Position numbers and translations under genes: made by a program. Below the pieces are notes generated by a model. It was not told the origin of the DNA. It worked only from the letters and a program-made list of their open reading frames with translations, and searched no databases. From Planctomycetota bacterium (lineage in GTDB: Bacteria > Planctomycetota > MHYJ01 > JACPRB01), in assembly GCA_035574235.1 (NCBI GenBank), contig DATLZA010000115.1:1-53864 (forward strand): a stretch of DNA of 53,864 nucleotides, in the 5' to 3' direction. Shown one piece after another: positions 25,517 to 33,807 of the stretch (its first letter is position 1; every line of letters begins with the position of its first letter).

Positions 25517-26743
25517 ATGGACGCGCGGCGCAAGGAAATCGAGCACCTCGAATCGGAGATCCGCCGTCTCGAGCAGCAGATCACCCAGGAATGCATCGAG
25601 ATCGGCCGCCGCGTGGCTTCCCTGGAGCGCCCCTCCGCCCGCCACGAGGAGCTCCTCAAGTACCTTCATTCCGTCGAGGGCCTCCGCCGCTCCATCGACG
25701 GTTTCCGCGCCGACGTCGAACGCATCCGAACCCTCTCCCGGCGGATCGAGTCGCTCGCGCGGGAAATCGACGAGAACGCCCGGCGGCGGGATCACCTCCT
25801 GCGCGAGCGCCAGACGCGCTTCGTGGAACTCGGGGCGGGGGCCTTCGCCCTCTTCAAGACCCTGCCGGAGCCGGCTCGGGAGCCCTACCGGGCCGTCTTC
25901 GAGGAACTTCTGCGGCTCGATCTGGACGTGGAACAGCGGCACGAGGAGCTCAAAGCGCTCGAAGGCGAGGAGGCCTCCAAGGGGTTCTTCGAGCGCCTCA
26001 AGCTCAAGGCCCGCAAGGTCGTCCTGCGGGGAGAAATCAGCCGCCTGGACCGGGAGAAGACCGGCGCCTACGAAGTGGCCGGATCCCGCATCGCCGACAC
26101 GGATTTCTCCCGCTTCGCCGAGGGGCCCCTGCGGCAGCTCTTCGACGCCCTCCAGGAGCGCCGCCGCGAGGCCGAAACCCTGGCCGCCGACAGCGACCGC
26201 AAGGTCGAGCAGATCGAAGCCTGCCGCCAGGAGCTCAAGCGCCTGGAGGCCGACGGCCGCCCGGAGGAGCAGATCCGCGACATCGAACGCCGCATCGAGA
26301 GCATGACGCGGGAACTGGAGGTGATGTACTGCTGGATCGGCCAGCTCTATCTCGAACGCGACCTCCGGCGGGAGGTGGACGACGCCGCCCTCTCGGCCAA
26401 GTACGAGATCGTGGCCGGGCTGCGCGAGTCGATCCGCAAGAAACGCCAGCAGATCGACCGCCTGAAGGCCGAGGCCGAGATCGAGGAGATCCTGCGCCAG
26501 GAGAAGGAGAAGCGCGCCCGCCGCCGCCAGCTCGAGGAGGAGATGCGCGTCAAGGAGCGCCAGATCGGGGTGATCGATCTCGAAATCAACATGGGCCTGC
26601 GCCGGATCGAGGAACTCAAGCGGGTCCTGGCCGGCGAGGCGCCCTATCTCGACGCGCCGCCGCTTCCGCCGGTTCCGGACCTTTATCCTTCCCCCGCCTC
26701 TTCTTCCGGAGACGGCAACACGGCTCAGACCGCGTCCCCGTGA
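25517..26743 (+). CDS. Long coiled-coil protein of unknown function
   Basis: 408 residues, almost entirely heptad-repeat coiled coil rich in Glu, Arg, Leu and Ala, broken by short non-coil regions around 110-135 ('LGAGAFALFKTLPEPARE') and 160-180. The final 40 residues are Pro/Ser-rich and probably disordered ('LDAPPLPPVPDLYPSPASS'). There is no signal peptide or membrane helix, so it is likely cytoplasmic. No ATPase head or DNA-binding motif was seen, so it is not an SMC relative. It could be a scaffold, a spacer or a cytoskeletal element. It stands alone, divergent from the small gene at 25321 and convergent with the CPBP gene. Confidence 0.75.
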   Translation: MDARRKEIEHLESEIRRLEQQITQECIEIGRRVASLERPSARHEELLKYLHSVEGLRRSIDGFRADVERIRTLSRRIESLAREIDENARRRDHLLRERQTRFVELGAGAFALFKTLPEPAREPYRAVFEELLRLDLDVEQRHEELKALEGEEASKGFFERLKLKARKVVLRGEISRLDREKTGAYEVAGSRIADTDFSRFAEGPLRQLFDALQERRREAETLAADSDRKVEQIEACRQELKRLEADGRPEEQIRDIERRIESMTRELEVMYCWIGQLYLERDLRREVDDAALSAKYEIVAGLRESIRKKRQQIDRLKAEAEIEEILRQEKEKRARRRQLEEEMRVKERQIGVIDLEINMGLRRIEELKRVLAGEAPYLDAPPLPPVPDLYPSPASSSGDGNTAQTASP

Positions 26744-26752
26744 CGCGCCAGG

Positions 26753-27529
26753 TCACGCCTCCCCGTCGGCGCGCCGGACGGCCAGGAACGCCAGGCACAG
26801 CGCGAACACGACGACCGCCGCGCCCACCATCCCGGCCGGCGTGGGCAACGCGGGAAGGTCCGCCCCGTAACGGAGCGTCAGAACGAGAACCGCGGCGTTG
26901 TTGATCGCGTGGGCCACGATGCCGGCCCACAGGCTCCCGGTGAGCCGGACGACGGTTCCGAAGTAAAGGCCCAAGAGCAGCATGGGCGGGACCTGCACGA
27001 GCTTCCAATGGGCGGCGGCGAAGGCGGCCGCCGTGAGCGCGACCGCGCGGACCGCCCCGAACCGGACCGTCAGGCCGCGCAGGAGGATCCCGCGAAAAAG
27101 CGTCTCCTCGCTCAGCGGCGAGGCCGCCACGAAAAGCGCCGCGGCGTACACGGTCCCGCGCGCGCCGGCGCGTTCCACGCCGTGCTCGATCCGCCGGCGT
27201 TCGACCTCCACGCGCTCGCCCAGACCCAGCGCCCGGAACGCCTCCTCCTGAAGGTCCACCAGCCCCTTGAGAATCCACAGAAGCGCCAGCGACGCCAGGA
27301 CCACCGCGGCCAGGCGGACCGGATCGATCCGGCGGAAGCCGTTGTCCGCCCAGGGGCGCAGGCCGGTCGCGCGGGCGTAGATCAGGGGAATCGCGAAGAA
27401 CGCCGCCTGCTGGACCGCCGTGGCCAGATCGGCGGAAAGCCCCGCCCCCGCCAGAAGGGCCGCCAGCGCCATCGCCAGCAACCCCAGAGCCAGGACGCGC
27501 GCCGCGTCGACGGCGTCGGGCCGCGCCAT
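26753..27529 (-). CDS. CPBP family intramembrane glutamic protease
   Basis: 258 residues with about seven membrane helices. The family motifs are in place: EExxxR as Glu141-Glu142-x3-Arg146 in 'PLSEETLFRGILLRG', His174 in 'AAAHWKL' and the final 'GIVAHAINNAAV'. CPBP (Rce1/CAAX-like, Abi) proteases cleave peptides inside the membrane. In bacteria, roles include bacteriocin immunity and maturation of secreted peptides or envelope signals. The ATG abuts the stop of the coiled-coil lipoprotein gene without a gap. Together with the kinase before that it forms a three-gene unit. Its substrate is unknown, but the co-transcribed lipoprotein is an obvious candidate to test. Confidence 0.88.
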   Translation of the reverse strand: MARPDAVDAARVLALGLLAMALAALLAGAGLSADLATAVQQAAFFAIPLIYARATGLRPWADNGFRRIDPVRLAAVVLASLALLWILKGLVDLQEEAFRALGLGERVEVERRRIEHGVERAGARGTVYAAALFVAASPLSEETLFRGILLRGLTVRFGAVRAVALTAAAFAAAHWKLVQVPPMLLLGLYFGTVVRLTGSLWAGIVAHAINNAAVLVLTLRYGADLPALPTPAGMVGAAVVVFALCLAFLAVRRADGEA

Positions 27530-27922
27530 CTATTTCTGACCCGGGGCGCCTCCCGGCTTCTTGAGCTCCTCGATGAGCGCCCGGAGCTGCGCCAGGCGGT
27601 CCGCCATGAGCTTCTCTTCGAACTCGAGGCTGCGCACCGCGTTGACGCGGGCGACCTCCCCGGCGGCCCGGATCTCCTGGGCCAGCTGCTCGAGGCGCTG
27701 CCGGAGTTTCTCCATCTCCTCGAGCTGCCGCTGCACCCGCTGTTCGAGCTTCTGAACGAGGACGTATTCCTCCTTGACGCCCGTCAGCTCCTGCTTGAGC
27801 TCGGCCGCCTTGCGCTCATCGTGCGCCAGGAGCTCCGCCCGCACGGTTTCCAGCTCCTGCTTGGAAACCCCGGCGCACCCGGCCGCCGCCGCCGCGATCC
27901 CCGCCACCATCCAGCGCTTCAT
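27530..27922 (-). CDS. Small coiled-coil lipoprotein
   Basis: 130 residues from ATG 27922, inside the kinase stop (4-bp ATGA overlap). The signal peptide ends in a lipobox ('AAAAAGCAGVS'), after which nearly the whole mature protein is a coiled coil ('RVQRQLEEMEKLRQRLEQLA'). The layout is like Lpp- or YbgF-type periplasmic spacers. Position between a Ser/Thr kinase with an external domain and a membrane protease suggests an envelope-signalling module, but no partner is proven. Confidence 0.8.
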   Translation of the reverse strand: MKRWMVAGIAAAAAGCAGVSKQELETVRAELLAHDERKAAELKQELTGVKEEYVLVQKLEQRVQRQLEEMEKLRQRLEQLAQEIRAAGEVARVNAVRSLEFEEKLMADRLAQLRALIEELKKPGGAPGQK

Positions 27923-30417
27923 CGCTCCTCCTTGGGCGCCGGCCGAGCCGGCACGTCCTTGGCGCAGCGGAACCCGATCCGCGGCGACCTTTTCGAAGGC
28001 AGATACCAGTGCCGGTGCGTCACCCGGGCGTCCCGCTCGGCATCCCCCTCCAGGAGCACCCCGCCCCGGAGAACCCGGTACCGCTCCCCGAAGTGTACAT
28101 GATCCGCCGTGCCCCAGGGATACTTTCGGAACCAGTCCGCCGTCCATTCGATCGCCCCGCTCCCGAGTCCCTGGATGCCGAGAAAGCTCGGCCCTCCCTC
28201 CCGCCGGTACGTCGCGCCCCAGGGATATGCGCGCCGCCCCGCCGGATCGAACCCCGCCGCCCGCTCCCACTCCGCCTCCCGCGGCAGGCGCTTGCCCGCC
28301 CAGGCCGCGTAACTGGCCGCGTCCCACCAGTCCACGTCGACGACCGGATCCCCCGGCCGCTCCTGAGGCCACGAATCCGGCACGTGGCTCTTGCCCGCCG
28401 GCTCGTCCCGCGGACAGCCGAAGTGGTGCCCCTCCGAGCTTTCCAGCGCTTTCAGAAAAGCCTCATACTCCGCCACGCTCACTTCGCGCGCATCGATGTA
28501 GAAAGGCTTCACCTCGACTTCGCCGTCGCCGGGTCCTTCCACGTCCCGTCCGCCCCCCATGCGGAATTTCCCTCCCGGAACGTACACCATCCCCGGCGGC
28601 GGCGAAAGGGCCAGCGCCAGCTCCCGCAGCGAGGCTTCGTCCCGGGGAAAGGAGGCGAATCGCGCGTCCGCCGCCTGGTCGAACGCCGCCTTGGCCTCCG
28701 CCCAGGCCGCCCGCCGCAGCGCCTGCCGGCCCCGCTCGACGAGCGCGTCGTACTCCTCGCGCAGCCGGCGGGCCGCGGCTTCCGCGGTCCGTTCCACTTC
28801 CTCCCGCGCCCGCTTCACCTCGGCTTCGAGCGCCGCCAAGTGGGCTCCCGCCTGCGGAAGCAGCCCCTCGAAGAGCGCCAGCGCCTTCGCCCACTCGCCC
28901 CGCGTGCGGGCCACCGTCGCCTCGGCCCAGGTTTCGCAGAACTTCCGGCGGCGCTCCAGGTCGGCCCGCTCGTCCTCTTCGGCGAACGCCAGCGCCCGGC
29001 CCCAGTCCGCCGCCGCGCGCGCCCAGTCCCGCCCCTCGTGGGCCTCGGCGGCCCGGCTCCAGCGCCGGAAGGCGGCCCGCCGGTGGAGCCGCTCCAGCCG
29101 CTCGTCCCCCGGCAGATACTTCCGCGCGGCCTCGAAATATTCCATCGCCCGCTCGGGATCCGCTTCCGCCTCGCCGCGGCCGAGAAGCTCGTACCCCCGG
29201 GCGCGGCGGATCCTGTCCTCGACGTCCTCGGGCGCCCCGAGCGCCCGCGCCTCCTCGAGCCGCGTGTACGCCGTCAGCCATTGGCCCGCCGCGAACGCCT
29301 CCAGGCCCTTGCGGAGCGGCTCCTCCCACGCCGGAGGAGGAGCCGGGGGAGGGGGCGGCGGCGGAGGAGGCTCCGGAGCGACGGCCGCTTCGGGCTCCAC
29401 GCGCGTGGAGCGGACCGCCTGGTGGACGAAATAGCCTCCGGCCGCCACGATCGCCAAGACGCCCGCCAGACTCAGCACCATCGGCCCCGCCCCCGGCCCG
29501 CGCGCGGCGGCGGCCGCCGGAGGAGTTCCGGCCGGAAGGGCTTCGCCCCGACCGCCTTTCAGCGTCTGCTCGAAAAGCGACGAACGCTCGTCCGGCTGAA
29601 CCCCCTCCAGGAGTCCCCGGACCGCCGTCACGAACACCTCCGGCGTGGGAAACCGGTCCTCGGGCTTCTTGGCCAGAAGCTTCAGAATTAGAGCTTCCAG
29701 GCGCGGCGGGATCGAGGGGTTGATTTCGCTCGGCGGGCGGGGCGCGCGGTGGACGTGCTGATACATCACCGCCGTGGGACTCTCTCCGGAGAAGGGCGGA
29801 CGCCCCGTGGCCAGCTCGTAGAGCACCGCGCCCAGGGAGTAAAGGTCGCTGCGGACGTCCACGGCCTCCCCCTGGGCCTGCTCGGGAGACATGTACTTAG
29901 CCGTCCCCATGATGACTTCGGACTGCGTGAGATCCGTATCCGGATTCTTGGCCAGCCCGAAATCCATCACCTTGATCTGGCCGTCGCGCGTCACGAGGAT
30001 GTTGGACGGCTTGATGTCGCGGTGCACGATCCGGTGGCGCCACGCCGCCTGGAGAGCCTTCCCCACGTTGAGGGCGACCTGGAGAATTTCGTCCACCGAG
30101 AATTTCTGCCCCCGCTTCAGGCGGGACCCCAGATCCTCCCCCTCCACGTACTCCATCGCGTAGAAGTGGCAGCCGTCCCCCTCCCCCGCCCCGAAGACCT
30201 GAACGACATGGGGATCGGTCAGCCGCGCCAGGAGGGCCGCCTCGCGGTGGAAGCGCTTGACGAAATCCGGATTGGCGGTCAGCTCCTGCTTGAGCACCTT
30301 GACGGCGGCGGGACGGTCGAGGGAAACCTGGCGACCCCGGTAGACGGCCCCCATGCCGCCCCGTCCCAGGAGGCTGCCGAAGTCGATCTCGAAGTCACCC
30401 CAAGTCTTGACGGACAT
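27919..30417 (-). CDS. Membrane Ser/Thr protein kinase with C-terminal formylglycine-generating-enzyme-type domain
   Basis: 832 residues from ATG 30417. The cytoplasmic Hanks kinase is complete: Gly loop 'GRGGMG' (18-23), Lys40, HRD loop 'HRDIKPSN' (Asp134), DFG 152-154 and APE-like 'MSPEQ'. One membrane helix (313-331) is followed by a poly-Pro stretch (350-360), a helical TPR-like region rich in Trp-Ala-Glu (370-600) and an FGE/SUMF1-type domain (609-832; 'GMVYVPGGKFRMGGG', 'EVSVAEYEAFL', 'PVVDVDWWDAASYAAWAGKR', 'LPREAEWERAA', 'RIGFRCAKD'). The usual GNVWEW motif reads 'GSGAIEW', and no catalytic Cys pair is evident, so the domain is more likely a binder or sensor. The architecture recurs in planctomycete-like genomes. 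It leads a kinase, lipoprotein and protease operon. Confidence 0.9.
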   Translation of the reverse strand: MSVKTWGDFEIDFGSLLGRGGMGAVYRGRQVSLDRPAAVKVLKQELTANPDFVKRFHREAALLARLTDPHVVQVFGAGEGDGCHFYAMEYVEGEDLGSRLKRGQKFSVDEILQVALNVGKALQAAWRHRIVHRDIKPSNILVTRDGQIKVMDFGLAKNPDTDLTQSEVIMGTAKYMSPEQAQGEAVDVRSDLYSLGAVLYELATGRPPFSGESPTAVMYQHVHRAPRPPSEINPSIPPRLEALILKLLAKKPEDRFPTPEVFVTAVRGLLEGVQPDERSSLFEQTLKGGRGEALPAGTPPAAAAARGPGAGPMVLSLAGVLAIVAAGGYFVHQAVRSTRVEPEAAVAPEPPPPPPPPPAPPPAWEEPLRKGLEAFAAGQWLTAYTRLEEARALGAPEDVEDRIRRARGYELLGRGEAEADPERAMEYFEAARKYLPGDERLERLHRRAAFRRWSRAAEAHEGRDWARAAADWGRALAFAEEDERADLERRRKFCETWAEATVARTRGEWAKALALFEGLLPQAGAHLAALEAEVKRAREEVERTAEAAARRLREEYDALVERGRQALRRAAWAEAKAAFDQAADARFASFPRDEASLRELALALSPPPGMVYVPGGKFRMGGGRDVEGPGDGEVEVKPFYIDAREVSVAEYEAFLKALESSEGHHFGCPRDEPAGKSHVPDSWPQERPGDPVVDVDWWDAASYAAWAGKRLPREAEWERAAGFDPAGRRAYPWGATYRREGGPSFLGIQGLGSGAIEWTADWFRKYPWGTADHVHFGERYRVLRGGVLLEGDAERDARVTHRHWYLPSKRSPRIGFRCAKDVPARPAPKEER

Positions 30418-30487
30418 GCCCCTGCTCGCGTTGGGGATGTGCGGCGCCGGGTTTCGGCGTTGCCGGATACCCCCCCTCCTTGTCCGG

Positions 30488-30516
30488 ATTATAAGGGCGC
30501 TCCCCGCCGATTCCAA
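30488..30516 (-). promoter_or_regulatory. Promoter of the kinase operon
   Basis: On the minus strand: -35 TTGGAA (30511-30516), 17-bp spacer, -10 TATAAT (30488-30493). The leader to the ATG at 30417 would be about 64 nt, longer than most in this window. Confidence 0.6.
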
Positions 30517-30519
30517 AGG

Positions 30520-31626
30520 TTAAACGCCGCCCGGGCCGCGCCGGCGGGTCGCCCCCGCCGCAAAGAGCAGTCCTCCCGGAATCGAGACCAGAATCAGGCT
30601 GAGCTTGTAGAGCACCGAAAGCGCCACCGCGTAGCCGGGATCCATGCCTCCCAGGCGCCCGAACAGTTCGGCGTAGGCAAGCTCCTGCACCCCCCATCCG
30701 CCCACCGAGACGGGCAGCGACGAAACGATGAAAATGATGGGCTCAAAGACGAAGAACTGCCAGAGCGCCGCGTTCTCGATCCGCAGCGCGCGGGCCAGCC
30801 CGTACACGATGAGAATCGTGCTCCCTTGCGCCAGCGCCGAAAGCCCCGCGGCCGCCAGGACCAGCCCCCTGCGCTCCTTCACCGACCGGAAAACCCCGTC
30901 CAGCTCGCGCAGGACGCCCTCGAGCGGAAGGCGGCGGCGAAGGAATCCCCTCAGCGTCGGGTTGAAATACACCACGTACCCGACGGCCATGGCTCCCGCC
31001 AGGCCGTAGATCCACCACCCCACCGCCGATTCCGCAAACCTTCCCAGAAAGGGCGTCAGGCATGCGGCGGCCAGGAGCACCATGACCCCGAACCCGATCA
31101 GACGGTCCAGAAGCACCGTCCCCACCACCGCCGCCTTGCGGTCTTCTCCGGAAGCCACGAGCATCATCTTCGTCAGATCCCCGCCCACCGATCCGGGCAG
31201 GAAGTTGTTGAAAAAGAAGCCCGCGTAGGTCACCAGAAACGTCCGCCCCGGCCCGACCTCGAAACCGTGCGCCCGAAGAAGAATCCACCAGCGCAGAGCC
31301 AGGAAGACAAGCGGGACCAGAAGCGCCGCGAGCATCGCGGCGAACAGGCGCTTGTCGGCGAGCCGGAAAAGCGAGAAGAAGCCGGGACGCAGGACGCGGA
31401 CTTCGGCCGCCGCGCGCTCGTGCACGCGGCCGTCCGATCCGACGACGCGGACGCGGTCGCCCTCCACGCGCACGTCGCGCGCCCGATCGGGAATCCACGA
31501 TCCGTCGTCCGCCCGGACGGCGATCTGATCGCGGAAGTCGATCCACCGCCCGACGACGACCAAGGCGGCGGCCGTAACGGCCAGACGCAGGACGCCCACC
31601 GCCCGGCGGCGCGCGCTAGGGGACAC
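30520..31626 (-). CDS. Flippase-like integral membrane protein (LPG synthase TM region / UPF0104)
   Basis: 368 residues from GTG 31626 (AGGG seven bases before; an alternative GTG lies at 31599). It has seven to eight membrane helices and the family stretches 'YAGFFFNNFLPGSVGGDLTK', 'GTVLLDRLIGFGVMVLLAA' and 'SSLPVSVGGWGVQELAYAEL'. The family includes the flippase half of MprF and AglD-like proteins that handle lipid-linked substrates. There is no aminoacyl-transfer domain, so it may move a lipid or glycolipid. An unusual extracytoplasmic beta-rich insert of about 60 residues sits between helix 1 and helix 2. It overlaps DUF366 by 11 bp upstream. Confidence 0.82.
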   Translation of the reverse strand: MSPSARRRAVGVLRLAVTAAALVVVGRWIDFRDQIAVRADDGSWIPDRARDVRVEGDRVRVVGSDGRVHERAAAEVRVLRPGFFSLFRLADKRLFAAMLAALLVPLVFLALRWWILLRAHGFEVGPGRTFLVTYAGFFFNNFLPGSVGGDLTKMMLVASGEDRKAAVVGTVLLDRLIGFGVMVLLAAACLTPFLGRFAESAVGWWIYGLAGAMAVGYVVYFNPTLRGFLRRRLPLEGVLRELDGVFRSVKERRGLVLAAAGLSALAQGSTILIVYGLARALRIENAALWQFFVFEPIIFIVSSLPVSVGGWGVQELAYAELFGRLGGMDPGYAVALSVLYKLSLILVSIPGGLLFAAGATRRRGPGGV

Positions 31627-32164
31627 CCCGCACCCTCGTGCGGGCGTCCCAGACGCCGCGCATCTCCGCCCCGTAGCGATCCAGCAGCGCCTTCGCGAAC
31701 GCGACGGGATCCACGCCCAGGTCCCGCAGCGCCCGCGTTTCCACCCCCACGCCGGTCGCGCGCTCGACGTTGACGCCGAAATGGATCTTCGAAGACACCG
31801 GCGTGAGCGTGGCAATCGAGACGGAAAGCTTCCCCGGACCGAAGAAAAGGTCGTCTCCGTCGCGGCGCACCTCCGGCCCCAGCAGATCCCGCGCCAGAGC
31901 CGCAAGGAGGCGCTGCCGGAGCACCGCCTTCTCGAGATCCCGGTCGAAGTGCTCCACGATGAAGTGCAGCATGAGAGGACCGGCGATCCGGGACCGCGCC
32001 CGGACGTCCTCGAGGTCCACCATGTGCTCCGGCCGCACCTCGCACGCGCCCAGGAAAGACACGATCGAATCCCCCTGAATGCCGAACGTGCGGTACGCCC
32101 AGAGGGAATGAATCTGCGATCCGTCGTAGTCGATCCGGTCCGGAAGGAATTTCGCTTCGATCAC
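31616..32164 (-). CDS. DUF366 family protein
   Basis: 182 residues from GTG 32164, inside the stop of the HEAT lipoprotein (4-bp GTGA overlap). The sequence fits DUF366, a family found in archaea and scattered bacteria: 'IDYDGSQIHSLWAYRTFGIQ', 'GDSIVSFLGACEV', 'HMVDLEDVRARSRIAGP', 'MLHFIVEHFDRDLEKAVLRQ', 'SIATLTPVSSKIHFGVNV'. The function of the family is not established. Conserved acidic and His residues suggest an enzyme or nucleotide/metal binder. It has no export signal. Overlaps on both sides (HEAT lipoprotein before, flippase-like after) say the three proteins are made together. Confidence 0.8.
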   Translation of the reverse strand: MIEAKFLPDRIDYDGSQIHSLWAYRTFGIQGDSIVSFLGACEVRPEHMVDLEDVRARSRIAGPLMLHFIVEHFDRDLEKAVLRQRLLAALARDLLGPEVRRDGDDLFFGPGKLSVSIATLTPVSSKIHFGVNVERATGVGVETRALRDLGVDPVAFAKALLDRYGAEMRGVWDARTRVRGVP

Positions 32165-32727
32165 GGCAGCGCCTCGAGCCAGGCCTGGCGCGACGGCGGT
32201 ACGTCCTGCCTTCCGGTAATCTCCTGGAGGCGAAGGTGGGCCATGAGGGACACGCTCGGATCCCGATCCCCCACCGCTTCGGCGAGCGCCCGGCGCACGT
32301 CGGGCCGGGCGCCGAAGGCGGCCAGCGCCTTGGCCGCCGTGCGGCGCACCGTGGGATCGGCATCCGTCCGAAGCGTTTCCAGAAGCGCCGGAACCGCTTC
32401 CTCGTTCCCGAGCCGTGCCGCCGTCAGGGCCGCGTACTGCCGCACCATGGGATGCGCGGCCTTGAGTTTCGGGACGACGTGCTGCACGAACTCCCGCCGG
32501 CCGATGTCCCCCAACGCTTCCAGGGCGCCGACGACGACAAGGAAGTGCGGATCCTCCAGGCGGCGGACGATCTCCGCCACGGACGCCGCTTCCGGGGTTT
32601 GGGCCAGCTCTCGAACCGCCAGGTAACGCTCGTACGGCTCCCGGCTGGCCAGATCCGCCTCGGGACCCGCGCACGCCGCCAGAAGAGCAAAGACCCACGC
32701 GGTTCCCAACCCCCGGCGAGCGTTCAT
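32161..32727 (-). CDS. HEAT-repeat lipoprotein
   Basis: 188 residues. A signal peptide with lipobox 'FALLAAC' gives a lipid-anchored exported protein. The mature part is four to five HEAT-like helix pairs, e.g. 'SVAEIVRRLEDPHFLVVVGA', 'KLKAAHPMVRQYAALTAARL', 'LLETLRTDADPTVRRTAAKA', 'LAEAVGDRDPSVSLMAHLRL'. Such repeats form a curved binding surface for other proteins and have no activity of their own. It is the first gene of a unit with DUF366 and a flippase-like protein, preceded by a TATAAT promoter and a good GGAAGGAGGA ribosome site. Confidence 0.85.
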   Translation of the reverse strand: MNARRGLGTAWVFALLAACAGPEADLASREPYERYLAVRELAQTPEAASVAEIVRRLEDPHFLVVVGALEALGDIGRREFVQHVVPKLKAAHPMVRQYAALTAARLGNEEAVPALLETLRTDADPTVRRTAAKALAAFGARPDVRRALAEAVGDRDPSVSLMAHLRLQEITGRQDVPPSRQAWLEALP

Positions 32728-32799
32728 GTCCGAACCTTGTGCATCCGACGGGCGGTCCCAGGAGCGTCCCCGCGGCCTTGCGTCCTCCTTCCGGAAGCC

Positions 32800-32827
32800 A
32801 TTATAAGTCCGGCCGGTGTCCGCGCAA
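32800..32827 (-). promoter_or_regulatory. Promoter of the HEAT lipoprotein operon
   Basis: On the minus strand: -10 TATAAT (about 32800-32805), 16-bp spacer, -35 TTGCGC (about 32822-32827). It lies in the 111-bp gap between this operon and the amidase gene. Confidence 0.5.
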
Positions 32828-32838
32828 CGCTCCCGGGA

Positions 32839-33759
32839 TCAGCGCCTCCGCAGCATCCACTGGCGGGCCGCCTCGGCGATCGCCAGAGCCAGACGCTGCC
32901 GGACGGAGGCCCGCGCCAGCTCCCGCTCCGCGGCCGGATTGGAGACGAACTCCAGCTCCACAAGGACGGCCGGGCAGCGCGTCCCCTTGAGGACCCGAAG
33001 GTTATGGTCGTCCTTGATCCCCCGGTTCTCGCTCGACCACACCGCCGCCAGCTCGCCCAGGACAAGCTCGGCCATCTGACGGCTGGCCGCTCCGCGGGCG
33101 TCCCGCGAGAGGGGTACCCAGACCTCGAATCCGCGGACCGAGGCGTTCCCCACGCCGTTGGCGTGCACGGAGATGAAAAGGTCCGCGCGGCTCCGGTTGA
33201 CGATGTTGACCCGCGCGGCAAGATCCTCGTCGATGTCCGTGGAAAAGTGCCGATCGTCCGTGCGGGTCATGACGACGCTGGCGCCCCAGGACTCCAGGAG
33301 GCGCTGGAGCTCGAGAGCCACGTCCAGGTTGATGTCCTTCTCCAGCAGGAAGCGGCCCTTGTACCCCGTATGGATTCCTCCGTGGCCTGCATCGATGACG
33401 ATCGTGCAGGGCGGAAGGCGGCGCGCCTCGACGCGGGGGGCGGCCGGCGGGGCGGGAGCCGGTGGAACGGCGGCGGCCGGCGGAAGCTCGCCCGCTCCGT
33501 GTTTCTCGACGAGCGCCACGATCTCCGGCGGGACGCGCACGCGCCCTCCCTCGAGCGTCACCGGAGCCGAAAGCCGGGTCAGGCGCCCATTGATGACGGC
33601 CGTGTCGAAGCCGGGGACAAACGCCACCACCAGCTTGGGGGCGCGCAAGGTGTGTCGCCCCGTCGCGGCGTCGCACGTCCACTCGAAGACCCAGTGACGC
33701 CGGAGATCTTCGAGATCGCCCCCGCCCGACAGAGCGGCCAAGAGCAGAAGCCAGGTCAC
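32839..33759 (-). CDS. N-acetylmuramoyl-L-alanine amidase (Amidase_3)
   Basis: 306 residues from GTG 33759 with a strong GGAGGGAC site. A short hydrophobic leader ('MTWLLLLAALSGGG') is followed by an N-terminal region of about 90 residues and a Pro/Ala linker, then the zinc amidase: 'CTIVIDAGHGGIHTGYKG' (first His), 'EKDINLDVALELQRLL' (Glu ligand), 'LFISVHANGVGNA' (second His) and 'PAVLVELEFVSNPAAE' (catalytic Glu). It cuts the bond between muramic acid and the stem peptide in peptidoglycan, acting in cell separation or turnover. It follows the gene ending at 33808 with a hairpin between them. The presence of this enzyme supports a peptidoglycan wall. Confidence 0.93.
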   Translation of the reverse strand: MTWLLLLAALSGGGDLEDLRRHWVFEWTCDAATGRHTLRAPKLVVAFVPGFDTAVINGRLTRLSAPVTLEGGRVRVPPEIVALVEKHGAGELPPAAAVPPAPAPPAAPRVEARRLPPCTIVIDAGHGGIHTGYKGRFLLEKDINLDVALELQRLLESWGASVVMTRTDDRHFSTDIDEDLAARVNIVNRSRADLFISVHANGVGNASVRGFEVWVPLSRDARGAASRQMAELVLGELAAVWSSENRGIKDDHNLRVLKGTRCPAVLVELEFVSNPAAERELARASVRQRLALAIAEAARQWMLRRR

Positions 33760-33780
33760 GTCCCTCCCCCTCTCCTCAAA

Positions 33781-33800
33781 CCGTTCGAACGTCCGAACGG
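33781..33800 (-). promoter_or_regulatory. Intergenic hairpin CCGTTCG-N6-CGAACGG
   Basis: A 7-bp perfect inverted repeat with a 6-base loop lies in the 48-bp gap between an unknown protein gene and the amidase gene. On the transcribed strand only TTT follows, so it is a weak terminator at best. It could set partial read-through into the amidase gene. Confidence 0.35.
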
Positions 33801-33807
33801 CCGGTCC

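Noticed and set aside
33781-33800. Intrinsic terminator between the unknown gene and the amidase
   Set aside because: The stem is good but only three T residues follow, so it is listed as a hairpin, not as a terminator.
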